DNA of 64,000 nt from positions 48,111 through 112,110 of the forward strand of contig CAKSPO010000001.1 of NCBI GenBank assembly GCA_934481515.1. The letters run 5' to 3'. The notes under the pieces were generated by a model. The model made no database searches. It had not been told where the DNA came from and saw only the letters and a list, made by a program, of their open reading frames with translations. Origin of the DNA: an uncultured Eubacteriales bacterium (GTDB lineage Bacteria > Bacillota > Clostridia > Oscillospirales > CAG-272). Made by a program: the position numbers and the translations under genes. Shown here piece after piece: positions 53,255-61,268 of the stretch; the first letter of the stretch is position 1; each line of letters begins with the position of its first letter.

Positions 53255-53335
53255 CACCGCTTTCGCCGCAATCTGCTCCGGCGTAACCTCACCTTCGCGA
53301 AAACTCTGAATACCGTGGTAGCGCATTTCAAAATA
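53255..53335 (-). pseudogene. possible relaxase (MobA/VirD2-type) fragment
   Basis: The frame reads YHGIQSFREGEVTPEQIA, resembling the Q-S-F-x-x-GE-x-T-P-E segment of mobilisation relaxases. Nothing else of a relaxase is recognisable and it runs straight into the recombinase remnant in another frame. Short match, so tentative. Confidence 0.4.
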
Positions 53336-53836
53336 TTTCGGACAGAGAAACAAAGCCGCCGAGTTCGATCCCGACGGTTCGATGACTGCCTTTTGTGTAT
53401 TAATGGAGGAAACGGCTGAAAAAGGTATGATTACAGCAACACGGTCAAAAGGCTGTTCGCGACACGGGAAAAAGCCTTGAATATCAGTTATTTTTTCTGT
53501 TAAAATTATATTGAACAAATGTTTCTGTGCGGCGATGCAGCGGAAAAATATCTTGGTTTTTTGTCACCGCAAGACCGGTTTGCGGGACACTTGGCTTGAT
53601 AAAATATAGAAGGAGGCGGGGTGTGAGCGATGGACTTGGCTTTCTTACTGCCATTTACCGGGACGGTTGTGGGCATATCGGTGGCGAAAGCTACCGGCAG
53701 GCACAGTTGCGGTGCAGCTTTTGAATCAGTATTATAAGGATGACACGGCGGTGAGGATTGCCGCACGCAAAAGCCGTTGGTATATGGTTTTGCAATGCAG
53801 GAAAGGCAAAAGTATAGCAGAAATCTGTTGCCGAGT
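53336..53836. other. decayed region with short coding remnants
   Basis: About 500 bases with no intact gene. On the + strand a frame around 53527-53600 reads LCGDAAEKYLGFLSPQDRFA and stops. An AAGGAGG site at 53610 precedes a GTG (53623) and an ATG (53630), each opening only a frame of about 35 codons. The ATG frame starts MDLAFLLPFTGTVVG, hydrophobic, and ends at once. These look like ends of deleted genes; I cannot name them. Confidence 0.5.
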
Positions 53837-53837
53837 A

Positions 53838-53872
53838 CCTTAACCATATCTTAACCAAACCTATGCTATAAT
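53838..53872 (+). promoter_or_regulatory. promoter with 11-bp-spaced direct repeats before the sensor-kinase fragment
   Basis: CCTTAACC (53838-53845) and TCTTAACC (53849-53856) are direct repeats 11 bp apart, in place of a -35, upstream of a TG-extended TATAAT (53867-53872). The pattern is typical of OmpR/PhoB-family response-regulator sites, fitting the kinase fragment that follows. Confidence 0.6.
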
Positions 53873-53898
53873 TATTACCGTTATCAGGAGCTTCAGAA

Positions 53899-54032
53899 AT
53901 GAAAAAGAAAAGCATTTTGAGAAATATAATCATAACGCTGCTTGCGTTGGTTGTTGCCTGCGCAATAAGCCTTATATTTCAGCGGCTTGAGGTGCAAGAA
54001 CACATAACGACAATTTTTGTTTTTTCTGTCTT
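53899..54032 (+). pseudogene. N-terminal fragment of a DUF4118 sensor histidine kinase
   Basis: From the ATG at 53899 about 44 codons encode a basic start and two hydrophobic helices (ILRNIIITLLALVVACAI, then TTIFVFSVF), the start of KdpD-like kinases with the DUF4118 membrane domain. The rest of the kinase is missing: the sequence joins the end of a DUF47 gene in a different frame at about 54030, and the kinase frame runs on to a stop at 54082. Confidence 0.65.
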
Positions 54033-54113
54033 TATGAAGGTCTTGAACATTGCTGTGACTTGTGTGAGCACGCCGCTGATGTGATCGAACAAGTTATAAT
54101 TAAAAACTCATAA
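54033..54113 (+). pseudogene. C-terminal fragment of a DUF47 (PhoU-like) protein
   Basis: 27 codons reading YEGLEHCCDLCEHAADVIEQ then VIIKNS and stop, the characteristic end of DUF47 phosphate-transport regulator proteins that pair with PiT permeases. The fusion point with the kinase fragment suggests one deletion removed everything between. Confidence 0.65.
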
Positions 54114-54135
54114 TAAGGCGAAGGAGAAAACAAGT

Positions 54136-54207
54136 ATGAATTTGGACTCAGACCCGGATCCTGACCGAGATGATTTCCGTATGATTCGTAATAGATACTT
54201 GGAATAG
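54136..54207 (+). other. 23-codon open frame with a good ribosome site
   Basis: ATG at 54136 preceded by GAAGGAGAAAAC; the product is a short Asp-rich peptide (starts MNLDSDPDPDRDD). In intact loci a phosphate permease gene follows DUF47 here, so this may be its lost start joined to other DNA. Probably not a functional gene. The rest of 54208-54300 shows nothing recognisable. Confidence 0.3.
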
Positions 54208-54304
54208 CGTGAGAGGCGTTTTGCAAACACTGTTAGCGAATACCAATTATTTAATAAGGAGTATTCACTCTACAAAAAATCTTTTTCTTTTTTGCGTTTT
54301 CCTA

Positions 54305-54333
54305 TTGACAAGGCGGGAAAAGAATGCTATAAT
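54305..54333 (+). promoter_or_regulatory. promoter of the tRNA cluster
   Basis: TTGACA (54305-54310), 17-bp spacer ending TGC, TATAAT (54328-54333): full consensus with extended -10, 31 bases before the first tRNA. Confidence 0.95.
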
Positions 54334-54363
54334 AACCAAGTACCTGAGATTCGATGAATAAAT

Positions 54364-54437
<74 letters not shown>

Positions 54438-54441
54438 TGGA

Positions 54442-54467
54442 GATTGCTTCCCGAAAGGGAAGCAATC
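54442..54467 (+). other. 12-bp GAAA-tetraloop hairpin between tRNA genes
   Basis: AGATTGCTTCCC pairs perfectly with GGGAAGCAATCT around a GAAA loop. No T-run follows, so it is more likely a processing or stability element in the tRNA precursor than a terminator. Confidence 0.7.
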
Positions 54468-54472
54468 TTGAT

Positions 54473-54549
<77 letters not shown>

Positions 54550-54557
54550 CACAGGAT

Positions 54558-54635
54558 GGTGGGATTGGCGCAGTTGGCTAGCGCGTCAGGTTGTGGCCCT
54601 GAAGGTCGTGGGTTCGAGCCCCATATCTCACCCCA
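54558..54635 (+). tRNA. tRNA-His(GTG)
   Basis: Acceptor GTGGGAT / ATCTCAC with one G-U, the extra G(-1) at 54558 opposite C73 typical of tRNA-His, anticodon arm TCAGG/CCTGA with loop TTGTGGC (GTG); CCA encoded. Confidence 0.97.
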
Positions 54636-54642
54636 TAAAACG

Positions 54643-54676
54643 AGCACTTGCAAAAAGCAAGTGCTTTTCTTTTTTT
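54643..54676 (+). terminator. terminator of the tRNA cluster
   Basis: AGCACTTGC / GCAAGTGCT stem, 5-base A loop, followed by TTTTCTTTTTTT. Confidence 0.92.
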
Positions 54677-54831
54677 CGGAAAGAGCTTTTCTGAGGAGTT
54701 TCATACGGAGAAGGGAGCCAATCAAAAAAGCCGGAGTGAAAGCCGTCACAGCGGCAATACTCCGATATGAAACGTTCGGCTGCAATATCATCCGGTTGCA
54801 CAGAGGAAATTTTGATTTTTGTTTCTTCCTC

Positions 54832-54880
54832 TTGACAAGCGTCGAAAAAACTGCTAAACTCTATTCTAAGGTGAGAGTTT
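54832..54880 (+). promoter_or_regulatory. promoter and dyad operator of the MerR-family gene
   Basis: TTGACA (54832-54837), 17-bp spacer, TAAACT (54855-54860). Over the -10 and start site lies the inverted repeat AAACTCT (54856-54862) / AGAGTTT (54874-54880). The position suggests autorepression. Its half-sites match those in the promoter at 55768. Confidence 0.7.
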
Positions 54881-54893
54881 GGAGGTGCTTCTT

Positions 54894-55739
54894 GTGCAAA
54901 AAGATTTGATTTCCATCGGGAAAATGGCGGAAATGAACCATCTGACCGTGGCGACTCTGCGCCTGTATGATGAGCTGGGACTTTTGTCTCCGCGCTGGAA
55001 GGATCCCGAAAGCGGCTATCGCTATTATGACATTACGCAGAACGCCCGTCTGGACATGATTGCCTATATGAAAGAACTTGGCATGAGCCTTGCGGAAATT
55101 GCCGATGTCCTCCGGAGGGAAGATATTACGTTGATTGAGACGATCCTGATCCGGAAGAACGAACAGCTGCACCGTCAGATGCGGGAATTGCGCGCCAGGC
55201 ACAACGCTGTTGAACGGGCGATTGCCAGCGTGGAGCGATACCGCAAGTCGCCGGTCAAGGGAACCATCGCGTTGGAATACATTGACCGTCGTTATTTGTG
55301 GGGACTGCCGTGCCAAAGCAACTTTTATGCCTCCGATATCCGCGCTTACGAGCAGGAATTGCTGCATTTGCGGCAGGCTTTGATGGAACGGGGACTTTCG
55401 CACATCCACTCCTATGCGACGGGAACGAGCATCGCGGAGGAGCATTTTCGGGAGGAACGCTTTGAAGCGAAAAATGTTTTTGCTTTTGTCGATCACCGGG
55501 ATCTTGAACGTTTCCGGGATGCGACCATTGTGGACAGCGGGATGTATGCCTGCATTTATCTGGATCATTATGACGACGAGATCAGCTGTGCCGGACAGCT
55601 TCTTGCGGCGTGCAAAGCCAATGGCTGGCACATCTGCGGCGACTATATCTGCGAAGTATTGACGGAATTCAACGTATTTGACAATGACCGGCGGAGTATG
55701 TTTCTGCGCCTGCAGGTTCCCGTTCGGTTTCGGGAATAA
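54894..55739 (+). CDS. MerR-family regulator with GyrI-like effector domain (BmrR/Mta type)
   Basis: 281 residues from a GTG at 54894 with GGAGGTG eight bases upstream. The N-terminal MerR winged helix has ISIGKMAEMNHLTVATLRLYDELGLL (blocks at about 5-30) and SGYRYYDITQ; a coiled dimerisation helix (about 75-125) and a C-terminal ligand-binding domain of about 150 residues follow. This type senses small hydrophobic or cationic compounds. It most likely controls itself and the oxidoreductase gene that follows, through shared dyads. Confidence 0.92.
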   Translation: MQKDLISIGKMAEMNHLTVATLRLYDELGLLSPRWKDPESGYRYYDITQNARLDMIAYMKELGMSLAEIADVLRREDITLIETILIRKNEQLHRQMRELRARHNAVERAIASVERYRKSPVKGTIALEYIDRRYLWGLPCQSNFYASDIRAYEQELLHLRQALMERGLSHIHSYATGTSIAEEHFREERFEAKNVFAFVDHRDLERFRDATIVDSGMYACIYLDHYDDEISCAGQLLAACKANGWHICGDYICEVLTEFNVFDNDRRSMFLRLQVPVRFRE

Positions 55740-55767
55740 CAAAAAATAAAAAAATTTCGTTTTTTTC

Positions 55768-55798
55768 TTGACTCTCATCCAAGAAGAGGGTGTATAAT
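55768..55798 (+). promoter_or_regulatory. MerR-type 19-bp-spacer promoter of the oxidoreductase gene
   Basis: TTGACT (55768-55773) and TATAAT (55793-55798) stand 19 bp apart, the overlong spacer that MerR activators untwist. The spacer region carries the dyad ACTCTC...GAGGGT, like the half-sites in front of the regulator gene. Confidence 0.82.
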
Positions 55799-55862
55799 AA
55801 AAGCGAGGGGCAGAGAGCAGCGTTTCTGCCACAGATCAAAATAATCAAGGAGGCTTTTTTCC

Positions 55863-56888
55863 ATGGAAAAGATCAAGGTTGTACAGTATGGTTGCGGGAA
55901 GATGAGCAAGTACATTCTCCGTTATCTGCATGAGCACGGCGCACAGATTGTCGGTGCGATTGATGTGAACCCCGCAGTTGTCGGACAGGATGTCGGTGAT
56001 TTTGCCGGTCTTGGACTGAAGACCGGTGTCCTCATTTCCAATGATGCGGACAAAGTTCTGGATGAGTGCGATGCGGATGTCGCCATCGTGACGCTGTTCA
56101 GCTTCATCGGCGATATTTACGAGCACGTGGAAAAATGCGTCGCACGCGGAATCAACGTCATTACCACCTGCGAGGAAGCAATTTATCCCTGGACAACCTC
56201 TGCGGCACAGATCAACCGTCTGGATGCGATGGCGAAGGAAACCGGTTGCACCGTCACCGGAAGCGGTATGCAGGATATTTTCTGGATCAATATGGTTGCA
56301 TTGGTAGCAGGAGGGTGCCATAAGATTACCAAGATCAAGGGCGCTTACAGCTACAACGTGGACGAGTACGGCTTGGCATTGGCAAAGGCACATGGCTGTG
56401 ACCTGACCAAAGAAGAATTCGAACAGCAGATTGCACATCCGGATTCCTTTGAGCCTTCCTATGCATGGAATGCCAGCGAGGCACTTGCCAACAAGCTGGG
56501 ACTGACCATCAAATCCATCACGCAGAAGCACGTTCCCTGTATCATCGATCATGATATCGAGTCTTCGACCCTTGGCAAGACCATCAAGGCAGGTCGTTGC
56601 ATCGGTATGTCCGCTGTTGTGACCATCGAGACCATGCAGGGCATTACCATTGAGGAAGAGACCATCGGAAAGGTCTACGGACCCGGCGACGGCGATATGT
56701 GCGACTGGAAGATCACCGGTGAGCCTGATACGGAGTTTCATGTGGTGAAGCCTGCCACCGTAGAGCACACCTGCGCGACGGTCGTCAACCGTCTGCCGAG
56801 CCTCATTGCCGCTCCCGCCGGTTATGTGACCGCCGACCAGCTGGCACCCAATGAATATCTGACCTACCCGATGGAGTATTACTGCTGA
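55863..56888 (+). CDS. dihydrodipicolinate-reductase-like NAD(P)-dependent oxidoreductase (2,4-diaminopentanoate dehydrogenase-like)
   Basis: 341 residues with an N-terminal Rossmann fold: [17 protein letters not shown] (about 6-22), [19 protein letters not shown], and [13 protein letters not shown], then a mixed alpha/beta domain. The length and blocks resemble 2,4-diaminopentanoate dehydrogenase (ornithine fermentation) and related DapB-like amine/imine dehydrogenases, but no other ornithine genes are near, so the substrate is open. Site AAGGAGG. It stands alone between its MerR-type promoter and a terminator. Confidence 0.8.
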   Translation: MEKIKVVQYGCGKMSKYILRYLHEHGAQIVGAIDVNPAVVGQDVGDFAGLGLKTGVLISNDADKVLDECDADVAIVTLFSFIGDIYEHVEKCVARGINVITTCEEAIYPWTTSAAQINRLDAMAKETGCTVTGSGMQDIFWINMVALVAGGCHKITKIKGAYSYNVDEYGLALAKAHGCDLTKEEFEQQIAHPDSFEPSYAWNASEALANKLGLTIKSITQKHVPCIIDHDIESSTLGKTIKAGRCIGMSAVVTIETMQGITIEEETIGKVYGPGDGDMCDWKITGEPDTEFHVVKPATVEHTCATVVNRLPSLIAAPAGYVTADQLAPNEYLTYPMEYYC

Positions 56889-56970
56889 TTCTTGAGACGG
56901 AATTCCAACAAGGATTTGGTACAGGATTCTGTCACAATCCGATGCTCCGGATTCCGTCATCAGTCAGGCA

Positions 56971-57006
56971 CCCCCGCACGGCAACTTGCCGTGCGGGGGA
57001 CTTTTC
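56971..57006 (+). terminator. terminator after the oxidoreductase gene
   Basis: CCCCCGCACGGCA stem and complement with a tight loop, followed by ACTTTTCGCTTTT. Confidence 0.85.
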
Positions 57007-57075
57007 GCTTTTGTCTTTGTAAAAAATAAGCGAAGGTCTGTGCAAAAGCGATGGGGGGAACCCGCCTGAAATGCC

Positions 57076-57104
57076 TTGCAAAAAAGCCGCCGGCATGGTA
57101 TAAT
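57076..57104 (+). promoter_or_regulatory. promoter of the YjbR-hydrolase pair
   Basis: TTGCAA (57076-57081), 17-bp spacer ending TGG, TATAAT (57099-57104). Confidence 0.88.
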
Positions 57105-57171
57105 GGAACCGGGTCAAAGCACAAAAAGGCCTAAAAACCGCAATGGCGGCAATTGACCAGAGGAGGCGTTT

Positions 57172-57555
57172 ATGACAAAGCAGTCCTTTCTTTCCTATTG
57201 CCGGTCTGTCTATGGGACGACTCCGGAATATCCGTTTGAGCATTCCCCGGAGGCGGCAGTCCTTCGGCATCCGGAAAACCGCAAATGGTATGCGCTTGTG
57301 ATGCAGGTGCCGCGGCGGAAGCTGGATCCGGATTGTGAAGGGGTGGTTGATGTGGTCAATCTGAAGCTGCCGACAGAGATGTTCGGATCGTTCGGCAAAG
57401 CGGACGGTGTTTATCCGGCTTACCATATGAACAAGCTTCATTGGATTTCGGTACTGCTTTCCGATGCATCCGACGAGGTGGTAAAGCTCCTCACCGGTGT
57501 CAGCTACGAAGCGACCGGAATGAAGCCATGCAAATGCCGGAGAGCAAACGCATGA
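57172..57555 (+). CDS. MmcQ/YjbR family protein
   Basis: 127-residue protein of the YjbR (CyaY-like fold) family, often labelled DNA-binding without firm proof. Family features are YPFEHSPEAAVLRHPENRKWYAL (blocks at about 20-42), VNLKLPTEM and the Y-P-A-Y-H-M-N-K-x-HW segment. Ribosome site GAGGAGG. Stop overlaps the hydrolase ATG (ATGA). Confidence 0.88.
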   Translation: MTKQSFLSYCRSVYGTTPEYPFEHSPEAAVLRHPENRKWYALVMQVPRRKLDPDCEGVVDVVNLKLPTEMFGSFGKADGVYPAYHMNKLHWISVLLSDASDEVVKLLTGVSYEATGMKPCKCRRANA

Positions 57556-58388
57556 AATACACAACGAAAACGCTTTCTGTTCCCGCAGGCGGGGGAAAAC
57601 TGAAGCTGTTGATTCTCTCCCCGCGAACGGGTGCTCCGGCAAACCGGACGGGCGTTCTTTGGATCCACGGCGGCGGGTATATTACGGGAATGGCAGGAAC
57701 GGTGCATTGGTCGCGCGCGAAAAACCTGGTCTGTAAATACGGCGCGGTCGTGATCTCTCCTGCGTATCGCCTTGCAGGAACGGCACCGTATCCTGCGGCA
57801 CTGGAGGATTGCCATGCCGCTCTTGTGTACCTTCGGGATCATGCAAAGGAGCTTGGTGTCCGTGACGACCAGATCATGGTCGGCGGGGAAAGCGCCGGGG
57901 GAGGACTTGCGGCAGCGCTCTGCATGTATGAAAAGGACATCGGAGGGGTGAACATTGCGTTCCAGATGCCGCTTTACCCGATGATTGACAATGAGGATAC
58001 CGAGACCTCCCGCGACAATCATGCGCCGGTCTGGAACACAAGGCGCAATCACTACGGCTGGAAAAAGTATCTTGCAGGCTGGAGCGGGGAGGTTCCTTGC
58101 TACGCTGCGGCGGCAAGGCGGAAAAATTATGAAGGGCTTCCGCCAGCATATACCTTCGTTTCCACCGCCGAGCCGTTCTACGCGGAAACGGTGACCTATA
58201 TGGAAAACCTGAAACAAGCAGGTGTTGCCGCAGATATGGATATTTATCCGGGACTATACCACGCATTTGACATGCTGACGCCCCTGCGGCATGTCAGCAA
58301 GCTTGCCGGGGAGCGCCTTGACGCGCATTTCCACTATGCGCAAATACATTACTTTGCAGAAAACAGCTGGAAGGGAACCGAAAAGTAA
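57552..58388 (+). CDS. alpha/beta hydrolase (hormone-sensitive-lipase family)
   Basis: 278 residues. Oxyanion motif HGGGYITG (about 37-44), nucleophile elbow GGESAGGG with Ser near residue 114, acid in the A-E-P-F-Y-A-E region, and catalytic His in YHAFD near residue 238. Cytoplasmic esterase or deacetylase of unknown substrate. The start at 57552 is chosen for the ATGA coupling; in-frame ATGs at 57528 and 57534 are possible. Confidence 0.88.
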   Translation: MKYTTKTLSVPAGGGKLKLLILSPRTGAPANRTGVLWIHGGGYITGMAGTVHWSRAKNLVCKYGAVVISPAYRLAGTAPYPAALEDCHAALVYLRDHAKELGVRDDQIMVGGESAGGGLAAALCMYEKDIGGVNIAFQMPLYPMIDNEDTETSRDNHAPVWNTRRNHYGWKKYLAGWSGEVPCYAAAARRKNYEGLPPAYTFVSTAEPFYAETVTYMENLKQAGVAADMDIYPGLYHAFDMLTPLRHVSKLAGERLDAHFHYAQIHYFAENSWKGTEK

Positions 58389-58422
58389 AGCGGGAAAACG
58401 GGCAAATCCGCATGGAGGACAG

Positions 58423-58464
58423 ACCGTTCCTGCCGACTTTGATACCGACAGGAGCGGTTATTTT
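58423..58464. terminator. hairpin between convergent hydrolase and transporter genes
   Basis: ACCGTTCCTG / CAGGAGCGGT stem with one G-U pair, then TTATTTT. Confidence 0.55.
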
Positions 58465-58479
58465 GAAACAATATTCTTG

Positions 58480-59583
58480 TCATCTGCAGATGATCTGCAA
58501 TGCGGCAATCAGCGCAATCAATGCCCCGAAATAGGAAAAAGAGAAAAAATCATTGCCGTTCTCCCCGGTTTCGGCGGTAACTGCGCTGTACGCCGGACTG
58601 CTGGTGAGTCCTCCCGCAAGGATCAATCCGGTTTGCAGGTTTTCACGGTGCGGAGAGAGCTTGCAAAGCAACCATCCGCAGAAAATTGCCGACAAAGAGA
58701 TCAGCGTTCCGTAAAAGACCTCCTTCGGATGGAAGGCTCCCATTTGCGTCCCGGTAGTAACCCCCGTTCCGACGAAGAACAGCGCCAGCCCCAGATTCCG
58801 GAGGGGAGAAAAAGCGGGGAAAGCAGTCCCACCGACGGAATTTTTGCCAAAGCATCCGAAAAGCAATCCGACCGTCAGAATGCTTGCTGTGCTTCCGAAG
58901 GAGATACCGAAAAGAGCTTTCATCCGGCCTTCCAGAAGGGTTCCCAGCAGAGCAACCGTACCGATCATGCTCATTTCAAGGAAAAAATCGCTTTTGACTT
59001 TGTCCGGCAGAACTTCGGCAGAGTTGTCTTTTACCGTATGGCGGGAGTTCAGCTGTGCAAAAAACACAACACATAAAACCCCCGGCAGATAGGCGCTACC
59101 GTAGCCCAATACCGCTTCCTCAGTGCCTTCCTTCAGCAATTCACAGGTGCTGGACAGCCCTGGGGTGCTCGTCAGGGCACCGCAGAGGATTCCGAGAAAC
59201 GCGGATCGGGAGACGGAGGGATCCAATGCCGAAAGCAGGAGCATTCCCGTAACCCCCGACAGACTCATGAACGCGCCGATCCCAAAAGCCGGGATTGCTC
59301 TCCGTGCGCCTTTTTTGACAGAGAAGCCCGTTTGCAATCCGATTACGGAAACGAACAAAGAGGTACCAAGCTTCGAAAACACCTTCATTGTATCCCGGAT
59401 TGCCGAAATTTCCTCCGCGTTCGTCTGCGGCATCCATATACCGGTCAGAAATCCTGCCAGAATGGCGACAAACAGAATTCCGGAAATTCCGAGCGAAATA
59501 CCGCCAAAGCGGATTTTTCCGATGGCAAGACCGAGGACGATCGACAGGAACAAAAGTACAAACGGGGAAAAGAAAAACTCCAT
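58480..59583 (-). CDS. AspT/YidE-YbjL-type membrane transporter
   Basis: 367 residues, about ten hydrophobic helices in two homologous halves. Each half carries the family loop: GALTSTPGLSS in the first and GGLTSSPAYSA near the end. Aspartate-alanine exchangers share these, but they also have two central RCK (TrkA-C) domains, which are missing here; the linker is short and hydrophilic. So it is an AspT-superfamily carrier of unknown substrate. Start ATG 59583 follows AAGGAG. Confidence 0.82.
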   Translation of the reverse strand: MEFFFSPFVLLFLSIVLGLAIGKIRFGGISLGISGILFVAILAGFLTGIWMPQTNAEEISAIRDTMKVFSKLGTSLFVSVIGLQTGFSVKKGARRAIPAFGIGAFMSLSGVTGMLLLSALDPSVSRSAFLGILCGALTSTPGLSSTCELLKEGTEEAVLGYGSAYLPGVLCVVFFAQLNSRHTVKDNSAEVLPDKVKSDFFLEMSMIGTVALLGTLLEGRMKALFGISFGSTASILTVGLLFGCFGKNSVGGTAFPAFSPLRNLGLALFFVGTGVTTGTQMGAFHPKEVFYGTLISLSAIFCGWLLCKLSPHRENLQTGLILAGGLTSSPAYSAVTAETGENGNDFFSFSYFGALIALIAALQIICR

Positions 59584-59591
59584 ATGAGAGA

Positions 59592-60659
59592 TCACGCTCC
59601 TTGGGTTTTGTGCGGATGCAGAGGGCGGATCTCTTTCCACAGCATCCGAATCTTATCAATTTGCTTGTCAATGTGGTAGTGACCGCAGAACCACACTTTA
59701 TAGTCGAGCTTTTTCTCCAGTTTTCCAAGCCACTGCTCTGTGGAGCGGTCAATATCCGGGTGAAATGTTTTTTTGGGCTTTGCTTTACGCGGAGCCTTTT
59801 TTGTATCGGCGTTTTGCTTTGTAGAGAGAAACATTTCCGTCGGCAGATAATCAATTGGGCAGGTATGTGTCATCATACCGTAAACCCGGTTTCCTTCCTT
59901 CTGCAAATTGCGTTCAACTCTTTCCCGGATTTTTGCATCCGGCATTTCATCATACCAATAAGGCGTTCCTTCCTCAAGACAACGCAGTTTATCCACACTG
60001 TGTGCACCTCCCACCACCAGATAACGCTTGCTTTCAAAGGTGTAGATTTCACCGTCGATGGCAAAATAAAGGTTCGGGTATGCCGGTTCATAATAAACCT
60101 TGCCGCCGCAAAAACTCCGGATCCCGTAAGTACTTATGTTCTGAGGTCGGTTCTCCTTATTTCCATGCAGACAGAACAGCGTAATGTTCAGCCGGGAAAT
60201 TTCCGCCTTCAGTTCGTCATCGCGCTTGTCCCCATAGTAATTGAAGCCTGCGTCACCAAGCACAATCAGTACGTCCTGCCGCCGGGTTTCCATCACGCGG
60301 CAGAAGACTTTTACCGTGTCAAAATGCCGGTGCTTGTCCCCAGTGATGAAAAACTTCGGCGGAGAACCGTCGTCATAGCAGAAATCGACGGCATCCTTCT
60401 GAGCGGTTTGCTTTACCGCCAGAAAGAAGATGAAAAAAGCTTCTCCCAAGGCGCCACCCAAAGCGGCAAGAAGTACAACGTCGGATGGCGAGACCGGGAA
60501 GAGCAGAGGGATCAGAGCGAGTGCTGCGGGAATTCCGTAGAGATATTTCGGATATCTTTGCCGGATGGGGACGTTTTTGTCGGATCGCAGAAGCCGGATC
60601 GACCAGATTCCAATGGTATTCAGAAGAAGACCGACGATCATGGAAATTACAGTTATCAT
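59592..60659 (-). CDS. membrane-anchored metallophosphoesterase
   Basis: 355 residues. The first 90 residues form about three hydrophobic helices, followed by a calcineurin-like phosphoesterase domain: ITGDKHRHF (metal site 1), VLGDAGFNYYG, LHGNKENRP (GNHE-like), GGAHSVDK, THTCPID and a final CGHYHID (GHxH). A basic insert of Lys/Arg near residue 300 is unusual. Start ATG 60659 follows AAAGGAA. Substrate unknown; it sits in one block with holin-like genes and the carrier. Confidence 0.85.
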   Translation of the reverse strand: MITVISMIVGLLLNTIGIWSIRLLRSDKNVPIRQRYPKYLYGIPAALALIPLLFPVSPSDVVLLAALGGALGEAFFIFFLAVKQTAQKDAVDFCYDDGSPPKFFITGDKHRHFDTVKVFCRVMETRRQDVLIVLGDAGFNYYGDKRDDELKAEISRLNITLFCLHGNKENRPQNISTYGIRSFCGGKVYYEPAYPNLYFAIDGEIYTFESKRYLVVGGAHSVDKLRCLEEGTPYWYDEMPDAKIRERVERNLQKEGNRVYGMMTHTCPIDYLPTEMFLSTKQNADTKKAPRKAKPKKTFHPDIDRSTEQWLGKLEKKLDYKVWFCGHYHIDKQIDKIRMLWKEIRPLHPHKTQGA

Positions 60660-60967
60660 AGGACATTCCTTTCTTTTTCTGCTTTTCTTTTTTTCGATTG
60701 CGTATATATCTGATGGAAATAGACACTGGCTCCGGCGGACAGAATTCCTTGCGTTACGGAAACGAAAAGGGCATAGGCGCCCTCCTGCAGGGTTGATACA
60801 TTGCATGTTGAGAGAACCCATGCCGCAGACAAAAGAATTGATATTCCTCCCAGAACAAGAGGAATGCATGCATCCGGCAATTTGCTTTTTTTCAGACCCA
60901 TTCCGATCAGATACAGTACAGGAACCAGAACAAACAGCTCCGGTTTGATCCATTCTTTAAAATTCAT
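60656..60967 (-). CDS. phage-holin-family small membrane protein
   Basis: 103 residues with three hydrophobic segments (about 9-24, 35-53, 60-80), short charged N-terminus and a strongly basic C-terminal tail (KKRKAEKERN). Layout and the DACIPLVLGGISILL segment match small phage-type holin families. The ATG at 60967 is preferred (AGGAG seven bases away). Its stop overlaps the phosphoesterase start by 4 bases. Confidence 0.7.
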   Translation of the reverse strand: MNFKEWIKPELFVLVPVLYLIGMGLKKSKLPDACIPLVLGGISILLSAAWVLSTCNVSTLQEGAYALFVSVTQGILSAGASVYFHQIYTQSKKRKAEKERNVL

Positions 60968-60980
60968 CATTTCACTCCTA

Positions 60981-61268
60981 TCAAAAAATTCTGCCAAGCA
61001 CTGCGGAGATCAATCCGCCTGCAAGCGCCGCGATGACAGCAGTGATAATCTGCTGTATTCGCATGCGCGGCTGACCCTCCATGGCGTCAATTTTTTGCTC
61101 GTGTCGTGCCAGGTGCCGGTTTGTGTGCTTGAGTTCGGTGGCAAGGGTGACCAGCGTTTCATTCATCGTCCGGATCTCTGCCTGAACCGCTTTCAGATCC
61201 GAAATATCCCGCTCCAGTGCGTGAAGCCGCTGCTCGTGCCGTTTCAAAAGAATTTGTACGTTTTCCAT
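60981..61268 (-). CDS. XhlA-like coiled-coil membrane protein
   Basis: 95 residues: a helical coiled coil (about 1-68) rich in Arg, Glu, Leu and His, then one C-terminal membrane helix (about 72-92). This is the layout of haemolysin XhlA, which works with a holin in the defective phage PBSX. The start ATG follows GAGGTTTC with AAGGAGG. It lies 13 bases upstream of the holin-like gene. Family call by architecture. Confidence 0.65.
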   Translation of the reverse strand: MENVQILLKRHEQRLHALERDISDLKAVQAEIRTMNETLVTLATELKHTNRHLARHEQKIDAMEGQPRMRIQQIITAVIAALAGGLISAVLGRIF

